A stretch of DNA of 8,659 nucleotides from Candidatus Cibiobacter qucibialis (GTDB taxonomy: Bacteria; Bacillota; Clostridia; Oscillospirales; Ruminococcaceae): contig SAUS01000089.1 in the NCBI GenBank assembly GCA_004000625.1, forward strand, positions 1-8,659. Reading direction: 5' to 3'. A program made the translations under genes and the position numbers. The notes under the pieces were generated by a model. It saw nothing but the letters and a program-made list of their open reading frames with translations. It was not told the origin of the DNA and made no database searches. Below, in pieces: positions 1-6,911 of the stretch (positions are counted from its first letter, which is position 1; every line of letters starts with the position of its first letter).

Positions 1-104
1 GGTACCGCAACCCGACATTATCGAGCATTTTGGCAACGCAGATGCCGTGCCGCAGCCGCCGAAGCGGTGCTTAAGCCGTCAGGCGGGAATTGTGCGGTGT
101 TGCC
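1..104 (+). repeat. Repeat element copy C, right-hand part (MITE-like), cut by the window edge
   Basis: This stretch is nearly identical to the right part of copy A (2777-3060, inverted) and to the right half of copy B (6916-7087). It begins at a GGTACC that also occurs inside copy A and ends in the shared terminus GTGCGGTGTTGCC, followed by CTAAG. Because it carries the CCGCAACCCGACATTATCGAGC stretch found only in the long form, it belonged to a long copy like A. The left part lies outside the window. No reading frame in it looks like a protein gene. The family has no recognisable transposase, so movement would need an enzyme encoded elsewhere. The match between copies is seen directly; calling it a MITE is inference. 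Confidence 0.85.
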
Positions 105-130
105 CTAAGACAAGCACACATCATGCTTCG

Positions 131-156
131 TTTCTGCCGCGCGGCAGAAATTTTTA
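131..156 (+). terminator. Rho-independent terminator-like hairpin, plus strand
   Basis: A perfect 20-base palindrome (131-150: TTTCTGCCGC followed by its own complement GCGGCAGAAA) is followed by TTTTTA. The T-tract lies to the right, so it fits a transcript entering from the left edge. It is a poor terminator for the minus-strand kinase gene ending at 190, because the minus strand has no T-run after the stem. It starts 27 bases after the end of repeat copy C. Confidence 0.6.
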
Positions 157-189
157 TACCATGTAACCGCACAGCCGTTCTGTATAGGA

Positions 190-1494
190 TCAGGCTTTTT
201 CCGGCAATGGAAGGAGAACGCTCAGATGGAACCAGTTATCTGAACAATCTGCAGAAACCGATCCGCCATACTTCTCTGCTGTATATCGGATGCTTTTTAT
301 CCCGTAGCCATGCATATCCTTATCATGCTTCGTTGTGCGATACTCTCCGTCCACAACAGAAAGTTGCGCTGTACAGTAGTTTTCCACCCGGATGATCAAA
401 AACACATTCTGCGTATAGACAGCCACCCGGATAAGGCGCTGCTGCGGGTCAGCCAGCTTTTCCACACCCTCTATTGCATTGTCAAGCGCATTGCCGAATA
501 TGCTGCAGATGTCCATCGTTTCAATAAAATCCAACCTTGCACCGTCCGCAACGATCGTCAGCGTGATCTGATGCTGACTGCAATACAGCTGCTTATCTGA
601 CAGGATCGTATCCAGCACATCATTTCCGGTATGCTGATTCACACCCAGGCTCTGCATTCCTTTTTCCAGTTGCGAAAGGTATTCCTCTCTTCTGGCCGCA
701 TCTGACTCCATCCGAATGACCTGTATCTGATGCTTTAAGTCGTGGTATTTGCGGTTGATTGCTTCACTGTTATCACGACTGATGCGGTATTGCTCATACT
801 GCCGCTTTAAAAGTGTCTGGATTGCCGTTAATTCGTGTTGGGTCTGCATGTCCTGCCACCTATCCTGCATGGAAAGCAGCACAGCCATGCCCGCGAAATC
901 CACCAGCGTTCGTATCCAGAATATTTCCGTGGTCATACGCCCGCTGAACGGCGTATTGGTCGTCACATAGCTGATATTGCTGATTAAAAATGTGCAGATC
1001 GCTATAACGGCCGCTGATATGCTTTCACGCCTTGTCATATGCAGTGGCGCTTTATCTCTCAGCCTTTTCTGCTCAAGTCGCAGAAAAACGCCAAAGCCGC
1101 CGCCATAAAAAGCCAGCAAGAACAGTCCCTGTATCCACCAACTGCCCGGCATCTTTGATGCGCCGAATGAATAGAGCTGCCACTCCAGCGACGCAACAAA
1201 CTCTGCCAGCGTGAACGCCAGCGCCCACCAAAAACCCGTATCACAAAAGTTCAAGCGGCAGCACAACCAGATTGTAGCGTACATCAAAACCAAAGCCACG
1301 ATCATGCCGGGAATCCAAAGGCTTAGCGGAACAATGCCGATCAACCACTGCACCAAGCCGAATAGGGGCAGCGCTGCTGCCAGGATCCCGGCCGTTTTTA
1401 CTGCATCATAACGCTGGGGCAGCAGCCTTACAAACAGCACACATGCCAACCACTCCGCCAGCGCAGTATACAATTTCGGAATATCCTGTATCAC
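190..1494 (-). CDS. GHKL-type sensor histidine kinase (AgrC-like, six or so membrane segments)
   Basis: Membrane sensor kinase of 434 residues that would autophosphorylate on His and pass phosphate to the adjacent LytTR regulator. Residues 1-210 hold several hydrophobic segments (roughly 10-25, 35-55, 60-80, 88-105, 120-138, 158-175, 192-208). Residues 210-250 look like a coiled coil. The H-box reads YHDLKH (likely phosphoacceptor H251), the N-box FGNALDNAIEG (N335, N339), and the G-box GYGIKSI (around 406-412). This is the AgrC/HPK10 arrangement. The open frame reaches back to 1647 inside the regulator gene; I chose GTG at 1494, 5 bases after the regulator's stop, because a GGAGG lies at 1507-1511 and a membrane segment follows at once. 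No agrB- or agrD-like gene is visible, so the signal is unknown. Family call is firm; the start is fairly likely. Confidence 0.88.
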   Translation of the reverse strand: MIQDIPKLYTALAEWLACVLFVRLLPQRYDAVKTAGILAAALPLFGLVQWLIGIVPLSLWIPGMIVALVLMYATIWLCCRLNFCDTGFWWALAFTLAEFVASLEWQLYSFGASKMPGSWWIQGLFLLAFYGGGFGVFLRLEQKRLRDKAPLHMTRRESISAAVIAICTFLISNISYVTTNTPFSGRMTTEIFWIRTLVDFAGMAVLLSMQDRWQDMQTQHELTAIQTLLKRQYEQYRISRDNSEAINRKYHDLKHQIQVIRMESDAARREEYLSQLEKGMQSLGVNQHTGNDVLDTILSDKQLYCSQHQITLTIVADGARLDFIETMDICSIFGNALDNAIEGVEKLADPQQRLIRVAVYTQNVFLIIRVENYCTAQLSVVDGEYRTTKHDKDMHGYGIKSIRYTAEKYGGSVSADCSDNWFHLSVLLPLPEKA

Positions 1495-1499
1495 GCCTG

Positions 1500-2204
1500 T
1501 TATTCGCCTCCCATATATGCAGCAAGGGCTTCCATAAAGCTTTTCTTCCGTGCGCGGCTGATTTGTAGATCCTGCCCTTTTACGGTTACGACCAGCTGAT
1601 TCACACGCTCCACATGCGCCAGATTTACCAAATAGCAGTTGTTGCACTTATAGTAATGCCTCTGCGCGAGCTTTTCCTCGGCGCTTTTCAGTGATCCTCT
1701 CTCTGCATACTCACCGATCTCGGTATGGTAGATAATTGTATGCCCGCGGCTTTCAATATACAGTATCTGGTCTGCATCCAGCCGGATCATCTTGCTCTCC
1801 TGTATCAGATGTATATAGAACTTGGATTTTCCATGTACTTTTTTAACCGCATTATGCAGCACCTGGGAGAAGGCAAAATATTGAATGGGCTTCAATACAT
1901 AGTCTAATGCCTCGACCTTATATCCCTGCACAGCAAATTGCGCAGAATTTGTAATAAATATAATGATGACATTTTTATCCATATCCCGTATGCGCATGGC
2001 CGCCTGCATACCGTCCATATGCTTCATTTGGATATCCATCAGGATTATGTCATACTCGGATTTATATTTTTCGACAATTTCCAATCCGTCTGAAAATTCA
2101 GATACACTGACCGTTTCCGAAAAATCGCTTTGATACTGATCAATGTACTTTCTGAGTTGACTGCGATACCCTGTATCATCCTCTACGATTGCGATGCGTA
2201 TCAT
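1500..2204 (-). CDS. LytTR-family response regulator (AgrA/LytR type)
   Basis: Cytoplasmic DNA-binding partner of the adjacent kinase, 234 residues. The receiver domain (1-120) shows the acidic pair E8-D9-D10, phosphoacceptor D57 (in LMDIQM), T85 and K105 (in LKPIQ). Residues about 135-234 form a LytTR domain, with the typical ILYIES-(R)GH pattern and the YKCNNCYLVNLAHVERV segment. The frame opens at 2255, but the receiver fold begins at MIRIAIVEDD, so ATG 2204 is preferred. A weak GGGGAT ribosome site precedes it by 7 bases. The gene is first in a two-gene operon with the kinase and has its own promoter about 115 bases upstream. LytTR regulators usually bind spaced direct repeats. The target genes cannot be told from this window. 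Confidence 0.92.
   Translation of the reverse strand: MIRIAIVEDDTGYRSQLRKYIDQYQSDFSETVSVSEFSDGLEIVEKYKSEYDIILMDIQMKHMDGMQAAMRIRDMDKNVIIIFITNSAQFAVQGYKVEALDYVLKPIQYFAFSQVLHNAVKKVHGKSKFYIHLIQESKMIRLDADQILYIESRGHTIIYHTEIGEYAERGSLKSAEEKLAQRHYYKCNNCYLVNLAHVERVNQLVVTVKGQDLQISRARKKSFMEALAAYMGGE
1507..1511 (-). promoter_or_regulatory. Ribosome binding site supporting the GTG start of the sensor kinase
   Basis: GGAGG on the minus strand lies inside the last codons of the response regulator, 12 bases before GTG 1494. The spacing is rather long, but it is the only Shine-Dalgarno-like motif near the junction and favours this start over the extended frame inside the regulator gene. Confidence 0.5.
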
Positions 2205-2326
2205 GGTAAATCCCCGTTTCGTGATCCGATGCGGCTTACCCGCCAAATATGGCAATCGCCTTGCATCAACTGATATTGTGCGTTTCTGTCTTGCCTTACC
2301 GTATATTTCCTATGCCGATTGTTTAG

Positions 2327-2356
2327 ATTATACTCTTTTTCCCTTCCTTTTGTAAA
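2327..2356 (-). promoter_or_regulatory. Sigma-70-type promoter of the two-component operon
   Basis: On the minus strand TTTACA (2351-2356) is followed after 18 bases by a perfect TATAAT (2327-2332). Transcription would start near 2320, leaving a leader of about 115 bases before ATG 2204. I see no riboswitch or terminator-like fold in that leader. The rest of the 2205-2454 gap holds no gene. Confidence 0.7.
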
Positions 2357-2454
2357 GCTACAGAACGGTGCAGACATATTGCTCTTTTTTCCTGCGGGCA
2401 GGTTTATTTGCCTTATTGCAGCCCACCCCGCCAATACCTTTTCTGAATTAACGC

Positions 2455-2776
2455 TCAGGTTGTTTGGGGTCGTTCCATCACAAAACGGGGGCCCTCCTCC
2501 CCTGTTTTCCCGTTTGGCACAAAGCCGCATTTTTCCAATATGCGCTGGGATGCGCGGTTGTCCGGGTCGGTTTCCGCCTCCACAAAATCCACATCTTGCT
2601 GCGCAAATGCCCACCGGATCATGCCTTGAACCGCCTCGGTCATATAGCCGTTTCCTTCGTAGGAAGGCAAAATGCCGTAGCCTATCTCAACAGTGCGGTC
2701 TTTAGCAGGCCCGCTGCTATTCAGCAGCATCTGGTACAGGCGCAGCGCTACATTGCCCGCGAGGTGGACAGCCTTA
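2455..2776 (-). pseudogene. GNAT acetyltransferase, C-terminal remnant truncated by repeat copy A
   Basis: About 105 codons of a RimJ/RimL-like GNAT N-acetyltransferase remain. The acetyl-CoA binding motif A is present (VEIGYGILPSYEGNGYMTEAV), followed by the conserved C-terminal core (AETDPDNRASQRILEKCGF) and a natural stop. Intact relatives are about 170-180 residues, so roughly the first 70-80 are missing. At 2777 the frame runs straight into repeat copy A and stays open to 3039, but those upstream codons are repeat sequence and look like no GNAT N-terminus. Beyond the repeat lies the GH3 promoter, not the lost half. The gene was therefore broken by insertion plus deletion or rearrangement. 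The stretch just inside the junction (2725-2776) resembles GNATs poorly and may carry a further lesion. A functional short protein from an internal ATG is unlikely, as no ribosome site precedes it. Confidence 0.82.
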
Positions 2777-3060
2777 GGCAACACCGCACAATTCCCGCCT
2801 TGCGGCTTAAGCACCGCTCCGGCAGCTGCGGCACGGCATCTGCGTTGCCAAAATGCTCGATAATGTCGGGTTGCGGTACCCGCATCGTGCTTCGGGGGCA
2901 AAAGCCCCTCGCACTCTGCGACCGCTGCCCCTGCTTCGGTTCGCTGTTTCCGCCACTGGCGGCGCTCACCTTTGCAGCATCCAGTATTATCTGCGCTTTT
3001 GGCTTGGCATCTGCCGCACCTCGCTCGCCGTATCGGCACTTAGAATTATGCGGTAATTCC
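2777..3060 (-). repeat. Repeat element copy A, full-length long form (MITE-like)
   Basis: A 284-base non-coding element inverted relative to copies B and C. On the plus strand it begins GGCAACACCGCACAATTC and ends GAATTATGCGGTAATTCC, imperfect inverted termini. Relative to the 172-base copy B it carries an extra internal segment (about 2865-2983), inserted where B has TTGTGTA. That segment includes small hairpins such as GGGGC-TTTT-GCCCC. The flanks are CTTA on the left and CTAA on the right, so there is no clean target duplication, unlike copy B. It truncates a GNAT gene on its left and ends only about 56 bases before the -10 box of the GH3 gene on its right. Confidence 0.88.
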
Positions 3061-3063
3061 CTA

Positions 3064-3095
3064 ATTATTATCTCAAAACACGAAATGTTCACTTC
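3064..3095 (+). promoter_or_regulatory. Candidate AraC-type tandem site upstream of the GH3 gene
   Basis: ATTATTATCTC (3064-3074) matches the right-hand motif ATTTTTATCCC of the 8528-8559 operator in 9 of 11 positions. A weaker copy ATGTTCACTTC starts exactly 21 bases later (3085) and 32 bases before the -10 box, the same spacings as at 8528/8549/8581. The second half-site is poor (6 of 11), so this rests mainly on geometry. Confidence 0.35.
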
Positions 3096-3122
3096 CCTGC
3101 CTGCGGATATTTCTTGTATACT
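3093..3122 (+). promoter_or_regulatory. Putative promoter of the GH3 beta-glucosidase gene
   Basis: TATACT (3117-3122) is a good -10 box 24 bases before the start codon. The best -35 candidate, TTCCCT (3093-3098, spacer 18), is weak. A good -10 with a poor -35 is usual for promoters needing an activator. The region starts immediately after repeat copy A, leaving only 56 bases of native upstream sequence before the -10 box. Confidence 0.55.
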
Positions 3123-3130
3123 AATGAAAA

Positions 3131-3136
3131 AGGAGG
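3131..3136 (+). promoter_or_regulatory. AGGAGG ribosome binding site deciding the GH3 start
   Basis: A perfect AGGAGG lies 9 bases before ATG 3146. The frame also contains an ATG at 3137, but that directly abuts the AGGAGG with no spacing and cannot use it, so 3146 is the start. Confidence 0.8.
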
Positions 3137-3145
3137 ATGTTTCCC

Positions 3146-5584
3146 ATGAAAAATACCCCTGCAATGGCCGATTATGAGCTGCGCCACATCGAAGCGCTGC
3201 GCAAAAATTTAGCGGGCTGCACCGTGCTGCTGAAAAAGGACGGCAGCTTCCCACTGGAAAAGCCCTGCACCCTTGCTGCTTATGGCAGCGGCGTGCGCCG
3301 CACGATTCGCGGCGGCACCGGCTCCGGCGAGGTTAATTCCCGCTATAGCGTAACCATTGAGGAAGGGCTGCAGCAGGCAGGCTTTACCCTGACCGGGATG
3401 GAGTGGCACACCGGCTACGAGCAGGCGCGGAAAAAGGCCCACAAGGCCTTTTTGAAGCAGCTGAAAAAGGACGCCAAAGCCGTCAAACAGAACTTCATCC
3501 TCTACGGCATGGGCAAGGCCATGCCTGAGCCAGAATATAACCTGCCGCTCAACGCTGAGGGCGATGCAGCAATTTATGTTGTCTCCCGCATTTCCGGTGA
3601 GGGCAACGACCGCACGCCGCTCAAGGGCGACATCCGCCTGACGGATTCCGAGGTGCGGGATATTCTGGCGCTGGACAAAAAGTTCACCCGCTTTATGCTG
3701 GTGCTGAATGTCGGCGGCGTGGTGGATCTCTCCCCCGTTATGGACGTGCGCAACATTCTGCTGCTCTCTCAGCTCGGTGTCGAGACCGGCGGTGCGCTGG
3801 CGGATATTCTGCTGGGCAAGGCCAATCCCTCCGGCAAGCTTACGACGACTTGGGCCGCCTTTGAGGAATACCCTGAAATGCCCGACTTTGAGGACATGAA
3901 CGAAACCCGCTACCGCGAGGGCATCTATGTAGGCTACCGCTATTTTGATACCTTCCGCAAACCGGCTCTGTTCCCCTTTGGACACGGGCTTTCCTACACA
4001 GAGTTCCGCCTTGGAGCTGTCGCAGTGGAGGCAAACGGCGCACAGATCACTGTGCGTACTTTCGTGGAAAACATCGGCGCTTTGGCAGGCCGGCAGGTCG
4101 TGCAGGTGTATCTGAGCAAGCCCTCCGGCAAATTCGATGCACCTTGGCAGGAGCTTTGCGCCTTTGCCAAAACGCACGAGCTTGCCCCCGGTGAAACGGA
4201 ATCGGTCACCTGCTCCTTTACCCTGCCGGAGATGGCAGCCTATGATACCGAAACTGCCTCCTATATTCTGGAGGCAGGCGATTACCTTGTCCGTGTCGGT
4301 GTCAGCAGCGTCGAAACCGCCCCCGCCGCCGTCCTGCATCTGGACAAGACAGTCACGACCCTGCAGGCAAATAATGTGCTTGGCAGCACAGATTTCACTG
4401 ACCTTACTGCCCCTGCCTCAACGATGGAACGCCCGGCGGGTGTGCCGGTCATCGAAATCGACCCGGTCGCGATTGCCTGTGAAACGGTAGCCTACGACCG
4501 CACCGAGGAAGTTCTGCCCGAGGTGGACGCCCTGACCAAGGAGGACGCCGCCTTGCTTCTGATTGGCGATTTCGATCCGAACGCAAAGGGGTTTGCTTCG
4601 ATGATCGGCACGGCGGGCCACCATGTCTGCGGTGCTGCGGGTGAGAGCTGCGACAAGATCAGCGGCTTCCCCTTCCTTATTATGGCTGATGGCCCTGCCG
4701 GTCTGCGCCTTGCGAAAGAGTATTATGAGGACGATAAGGGCAAGCACGCTGTCGGAAGCACCGCAATGCCGGCTTCCCTTCAGGAAATGCTGTCCGGCCC
4801 AATGAAGCTTGTGATGAGCCTGATGGGCGGCAGCAGCAAGCCGAAGCCCGGCTGCGAAATCAAAACCCAATACTGCACAGCCATTCCCATCGGCACCGCG
4901 CTGGCACAGAGCTTTGACCTTACTTTTGTGGAGCAGTGCGGTGACATTGTCGGCGAGGAGATGGAGCGTTTCGGTGTGCATCTGTGGCTTGCCCCGGCGC
5001 TGAACATCCACCGTTCGATCCGCTGCGGGCGCAATTTTGAGTATTACTCCGAGGATCCTCTCGTCTCCGGTAAGATGGCCGCTGCGATGACGCGCGGTGT
5101 ACAGGCACACAAGGGCTGCGGCACGACTATCAAGCATTACGCCGCCAACAATAAAGAGTACAACCGCTACCGCAACAACAGCATCGTTTCCGAGCGTGCC
5201 ATGCGTGAAATCTACCTGAAGGGCTTTGGTATCTGCGTGCGGGAAGCCCAGCCCAAGGCCGTTATGACCTCCTACAACCTGCTGAACGGCACCCACACCG
5301 CCGAAAGCCGCGGGCTGATTATGGATATTCTGCGTGCCGAGTTCGGGTATGAGGGCATCGTCATGACCGACTGGGTCACACCGATGGCGGATGCGCGCTC
5401 TGCCCACCGGGATTCGCAGGCGCAGTATGTAGCTGCGGCAGGCGGCGACCTGTTCATGCCCGGCAACAAGGGTGATTATGACAACCTGCTGCAGGGCATC
5501 GACAGCGGCGCAGTGTCGCTGGAGCAGGTAAAAATCAATGCCTCCCGCGTGGTCAGAATGGCGCGGGCACTGGCACAAGAATAA
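3146..5584 (+). CDS. Glycoside hydrolase family 3 beta-glucosidase with reversed (permuted) domain order
   Basis: Releases terminal beta-linked sugars, most likely glucose, from beta-glucosides or oligosaccharides. It has 812 residues and no signal peptide, so it acts in the cytoplasm. The usual GH3 domain order is reversed: the alpha/beta sandwich normally at the C-terminus comes first (about 20-240), then a fibronectin-III-like domain (about 285-400), then a linker and the TIM barrel (about 500-812). The acid/base glutamate should be E152 in SGEGNDR, and the nucleophile D742 in IVMTDW. Also seen are ADGPAG (514-519), GRNFEYYSEDP (628-638) and IKHYAANN (662-669). This order is known from rumen and gut clostridia such as Ruminococcus albus and Butyrivibrio beta-glucosidases. 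The gene is monocistronic, closed by a terminator, and converges on the AraC gene. Beta-xylosidase or another specificity is possible; the family call is firm. Confidence 0.93.
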   Translation: MKNTPAMADYELRHIEALRKNLAGCTVLLKKDGSFPLEKPCTLAAYGSGVRRTIRGGTGSGEVNSRYSVTIEEGLQQAGFTLTGMEWHTGYEQARKKAHKAFLKQLKKDAKAVKQNFILYGMGKAMPEPEYNLPLNAEGDAAIYVVSRISGEGNDRTPLKGDIRLTDSEVRDILALDKKFTRFMLVLNVGGVVDLSPVMDVRNILLLSQLGVETGGALADILLGKANPSGKLTTTWAAFEEYPEMPDFEDMNETRYREGIYVGYRYFDTFRKPALFPFGHGLSYTEFRLGAVAVEANGAQITVRTFVENIGALAGRQVVQVYLSKPSGKFDAPWQELCAFAKTHELAPGETESVTCSFTLPEMAAYDTETASYILEAGDYLVRVGVSSVETAPAAVLHLDKTVTTLQANNVLGSTDFTDLTAPASTMERPAGVPVIEIDPVAIACETVAYDRTEEVLPEVDALTKEDAALLLIGDFDPNAKGFASMIGTAGHHVCGAAGESCDKISGFPFLIMADGPAGLRLAKEYYEDDKGKHAVGSTAMPASLQEMLSGPMKLVMSLMGGSSKPKPGCEIKTQYCTAIPIGTALAQSFDLTFVEQCGDIVGEEMERFGVHLWLAPALNIHRSIRCGRNFEYYSEDPLVSGKMAAAMTRGVQAHKGCGTTIKHYAANNKEYNRYRNNSIVSERAMREIYLKGFGICVREAQPKAVMTSYNLLNGTHTAESRGLIMDILRAEFGYEGIVMTDWVTPMADARSAHRDSQAQYVAAAGGDLFMPGNKGDYDNLLQGIDSGAVSLEQVKINASRVVRMARALAQE

Positions 5585-5591
5585 AATACAC

Positions 5592-5633
5592 AAACCTCTG
5601 CCAGACTTGATGTTCGCCTGGCAGAGGTTTTTT
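5592..5633 (+). terminator. Rho-independent terminator after the GH3 gene
   Basis: A 13-bp perfect stem (AAACCTCTGCCAG with CTGGCAGAGGTTT), a 13-base loop and a run of six Ts (5628-5633) follow the GH3 stop codon by 7 bases. The minus strand has TTTGTGTATTTT after the same stem, so it probably also ends the converging AraC gene whose stop is at 5644. Confidence 0.9.
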
Positions 5634-5643
5634 GGATAAGCAT

Positions 5644-6843
5644 TTACTTTTCGCGGTACTCCATCGGGGTTTGGCCAGTGACTTCCTGAAAAACGCGGCT
5701 GAAATAGTTGCGTGTGCTGAAGGAAAGCGCTGCCGCAATGTCCTGCACGGTCTGGCCGGTGCTTTTCAGCAAAACCTTGGCGCGCTCAATTTTGGCAAAT
5801 TTGATGTAATCTGTCACGCTCAAGCCCGTTTCTTCCTTGAATTTGTGGGTCAGATAATATTCAGTATAGCCCACCTGTGCAGCCAAATCGGCGGCGCAGA
5901 TTTTTTCCTCCAGATGCATTTCAATGTAGTCCACGCACTTTTGCACCTGTTGGCTGAGGTTAGGGTTTGTGCGGCATTTATGCACACGGCGCACAAAATC
6001 ATCATACATGATCAGCGCAAGCGGGTCCAAATCGTCCATGGTTTTGGCATTTTCAGCAGACTGAATGTAATTATCCCCCAGCGCGTAAGATTCCTCGGGC
6101 GAAAGCCCGCCCTCGATGGCGGCACGGCACACCAGCGAGGTAAACACAATAATGCTGGTCTTGCTTTGGCGCAAAACGTCATCGCTGCGCACGGGTACGC
6201 CCGCACTGATGCCCATGCTGGCAGAAAGCGCCTGCTTGTAGTTTAAATCCCCCGTGCGCACCATCTGCAAAAGTCCCTGCTCTGCCATCCAGACCTTGTG
6301 GCGGTCGTGCGCGGGTTTTTGCGGGGCATCGGCGGGCTTTGCCAGCGCGTCGCTGTTGATATCGCTCAGCGTAAGATGCTCGCCGCACAGGCAGTAATGC
6401 AGCATCAGGGTGTAGCGGTGCAAAATTGTGCATTGCAGCACGGGTACGTTTTTCAGTGCCTCGTACAGCTGCATCGTCCACGCGACGCTGACCTCCAGAC
6501 GGCTGTAATATTGCAGCCCGTGTTCAATGCCGCGCATGGATACATCCCGATAAAACACCGGGCCGATGACCCACGCACGTTTTAACGTATCGCCGTCTTT
6601 TTCAAACGCCGCCGCCCATGTCATACCCAAGGCTGTGCCGAGCGTGACAGGCGTTGCGTGCTGCCTGCCGTAGTCCAGCATTTTTTTGCGGCAGCCGAAT
6701 AAATCAAATACACCGGAAAGAAACCCCGCGTCCGGGCAGTTGCTTTTCAGCAGCTTGCCGTCGGCGTCATAGCACCATGTGTAAATATCGCCGCCGCAGC
6801 GAATCATCTCCGAAAAGAGCGTCATATTTTGAAAAGCGTCCAT
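5644..6843 (-). CDS. AraC-family transcriptional regulator
   Basis: Cytoplasmic DNA-binding regulator of 399 residues, most likely controlling the flanking glycosidase genes. The last 100 residues are a standard AraC/XylS domain with two helix-turn-helix units (about 317-338, LAAQVGYTEYYLTHKFKEETG, and 366-387, VQDIAAALSFSTRNYFSRVFQ), ending in TGQTPMEYREK. Residues 1-150 form a sensory domain that I do not match to a named sugar-binding fold. The middle region (185-290, with CRAAIEGGLSPEESYALGDNYIQS and MYDDFVRRVH) is typical of a clostridial AraC subgroup. The start is clear: ATG 6843 follows GGAGGTGA by a few bases. It is separated from the GH1 gene upstream on the same strand by a terminator and repeat copy B, so it is probably transcribed from its own promoter. 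The inducer is unknown. Confidence 0.9.
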   Translation of the reverse strand: MDAFQNMTLFSEMIRCGGDIYTWCYDADGKLLKSNCPDAGFLSGVFDLFGCRKKMLDYGRQHATPVTLGTALGMTWAAAFEKDGDTLKRAWVIGPVFYRDVSMRGIEHGLQYYSRLEVSVAWTMQLYEALKNVPVLQCTILHRYTLMLHYCLCGEHLTLSDINSDALAKPADAPQKPAHDRHKVWMAEQGLLQMVRTGDLNYKQALSASMGISAGVPVRSDDVLRQSKTSIIVFTSLVCRAAIEGGLSPEESYALGDNYIQSAENAKTMDDLDPLALIMYDDFVRRVHKCRTNPNLSQQVQKCVDYIEMHLEEKICAADLAAQVGYTEYYLTHKFKEETGLSVTDYIKFAKIERAKVLLKSTGQTVQDIAAALSFSTRNYFSRVFQEVTGQTPMEYREK

Positions 6844-6865
6844 TTCGTCACCTCCGTTTTAACCC

Positions 6866-6874
6866 AGCATACCA
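6866..6874 (-). promoter_or_regulatory. Possible extended -10 promoter of the AraC gene
   Basis: The minus strand reads TGGTATGCT, an extended -10 motif, 22 bases before ATG 6843 and just after the T-tract of the GH1 terminator. Any -35 box would fall inside the terminator stem, where nothing fits well. The gene needs a promoter here unless terminator read-through supplies it. Confidence 0.35.
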
Positions 6875-6904
6875 CAAAAAGGGGCTGCCGTACAGACAGC
6901 CCCC
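6875..6904 (-). terminator. Rho-independent terminator of the GH1 gene, minus strand
   Basis: On the minus strand a GGGGCTG / CAGCCCC stem (6881-6887 with 6897-6903) is followed by TTTTTG. It would stop transcripts coming from the GH1 gene before the AraC gene. It now lies about 185 bases past the GH1 stop codon because repeat copy B sits between them. Without the repeat, the stem would begin within about 10 bases of the stop. Confidence 0.8.
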
Positions 6905-6911
6905 CTGATTC

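Noticed and set aside
1..104. CRISPR array or tandem repeat interpretation of the repeated segments
   Set aside because: The three copies are kilobases apart, differ in length and orientation, and have no regular spacers.
2205..2255. 17-residue N-terminal extension of the response regulator
   Set aside because: The receiver domain starts directly at ATG 2204 and the extension resembles nothing in the family.
2361..2372. Possible LytTR binding motif (ACCGTTCTG-like on the minus strand) upstream of the operon's -35
   Set aside because: Only a single half-site is present; I could not find a second copy at the usual 12-13 base spacing.
2389..2410. CCTGCGGGCAGG hairpin followed by TTTATTT as a terminator
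   Set aside because: The stem is only five base pairs with a two-base loop, the T-tract is broken, and no plus-strand gene ends there.
2777..3039. N-terminal extension of the GNAT frame through the repeat as a real protein part
   Set aside because: These codons are repeat sequence shared with copies B and C; the residues are Arg/Cys/Ala-rich and unlike any GNAT N-terminus.
2464..3177. Long plus-strand frame across the GNAT remnant and repeat copy A
   Set aside because: It is antisense to the clear GNAT coding remnant, runs through non-coding repeat, and has no ribosome site or family resemblance.
3209..4339. 376-codon minus-strand frame inside the GH3 gene
   Set aside because: Shadow of a GC-rich gene on the opposite strand; the plus-strand product has full GH3 motifs and this one has none.
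4418..5593. 391-codon minus-strand frame inside the GH3 gene
   Set aside because: Antisense shadow of the TIM-barrel region, with no start signal and no recognisable domain.
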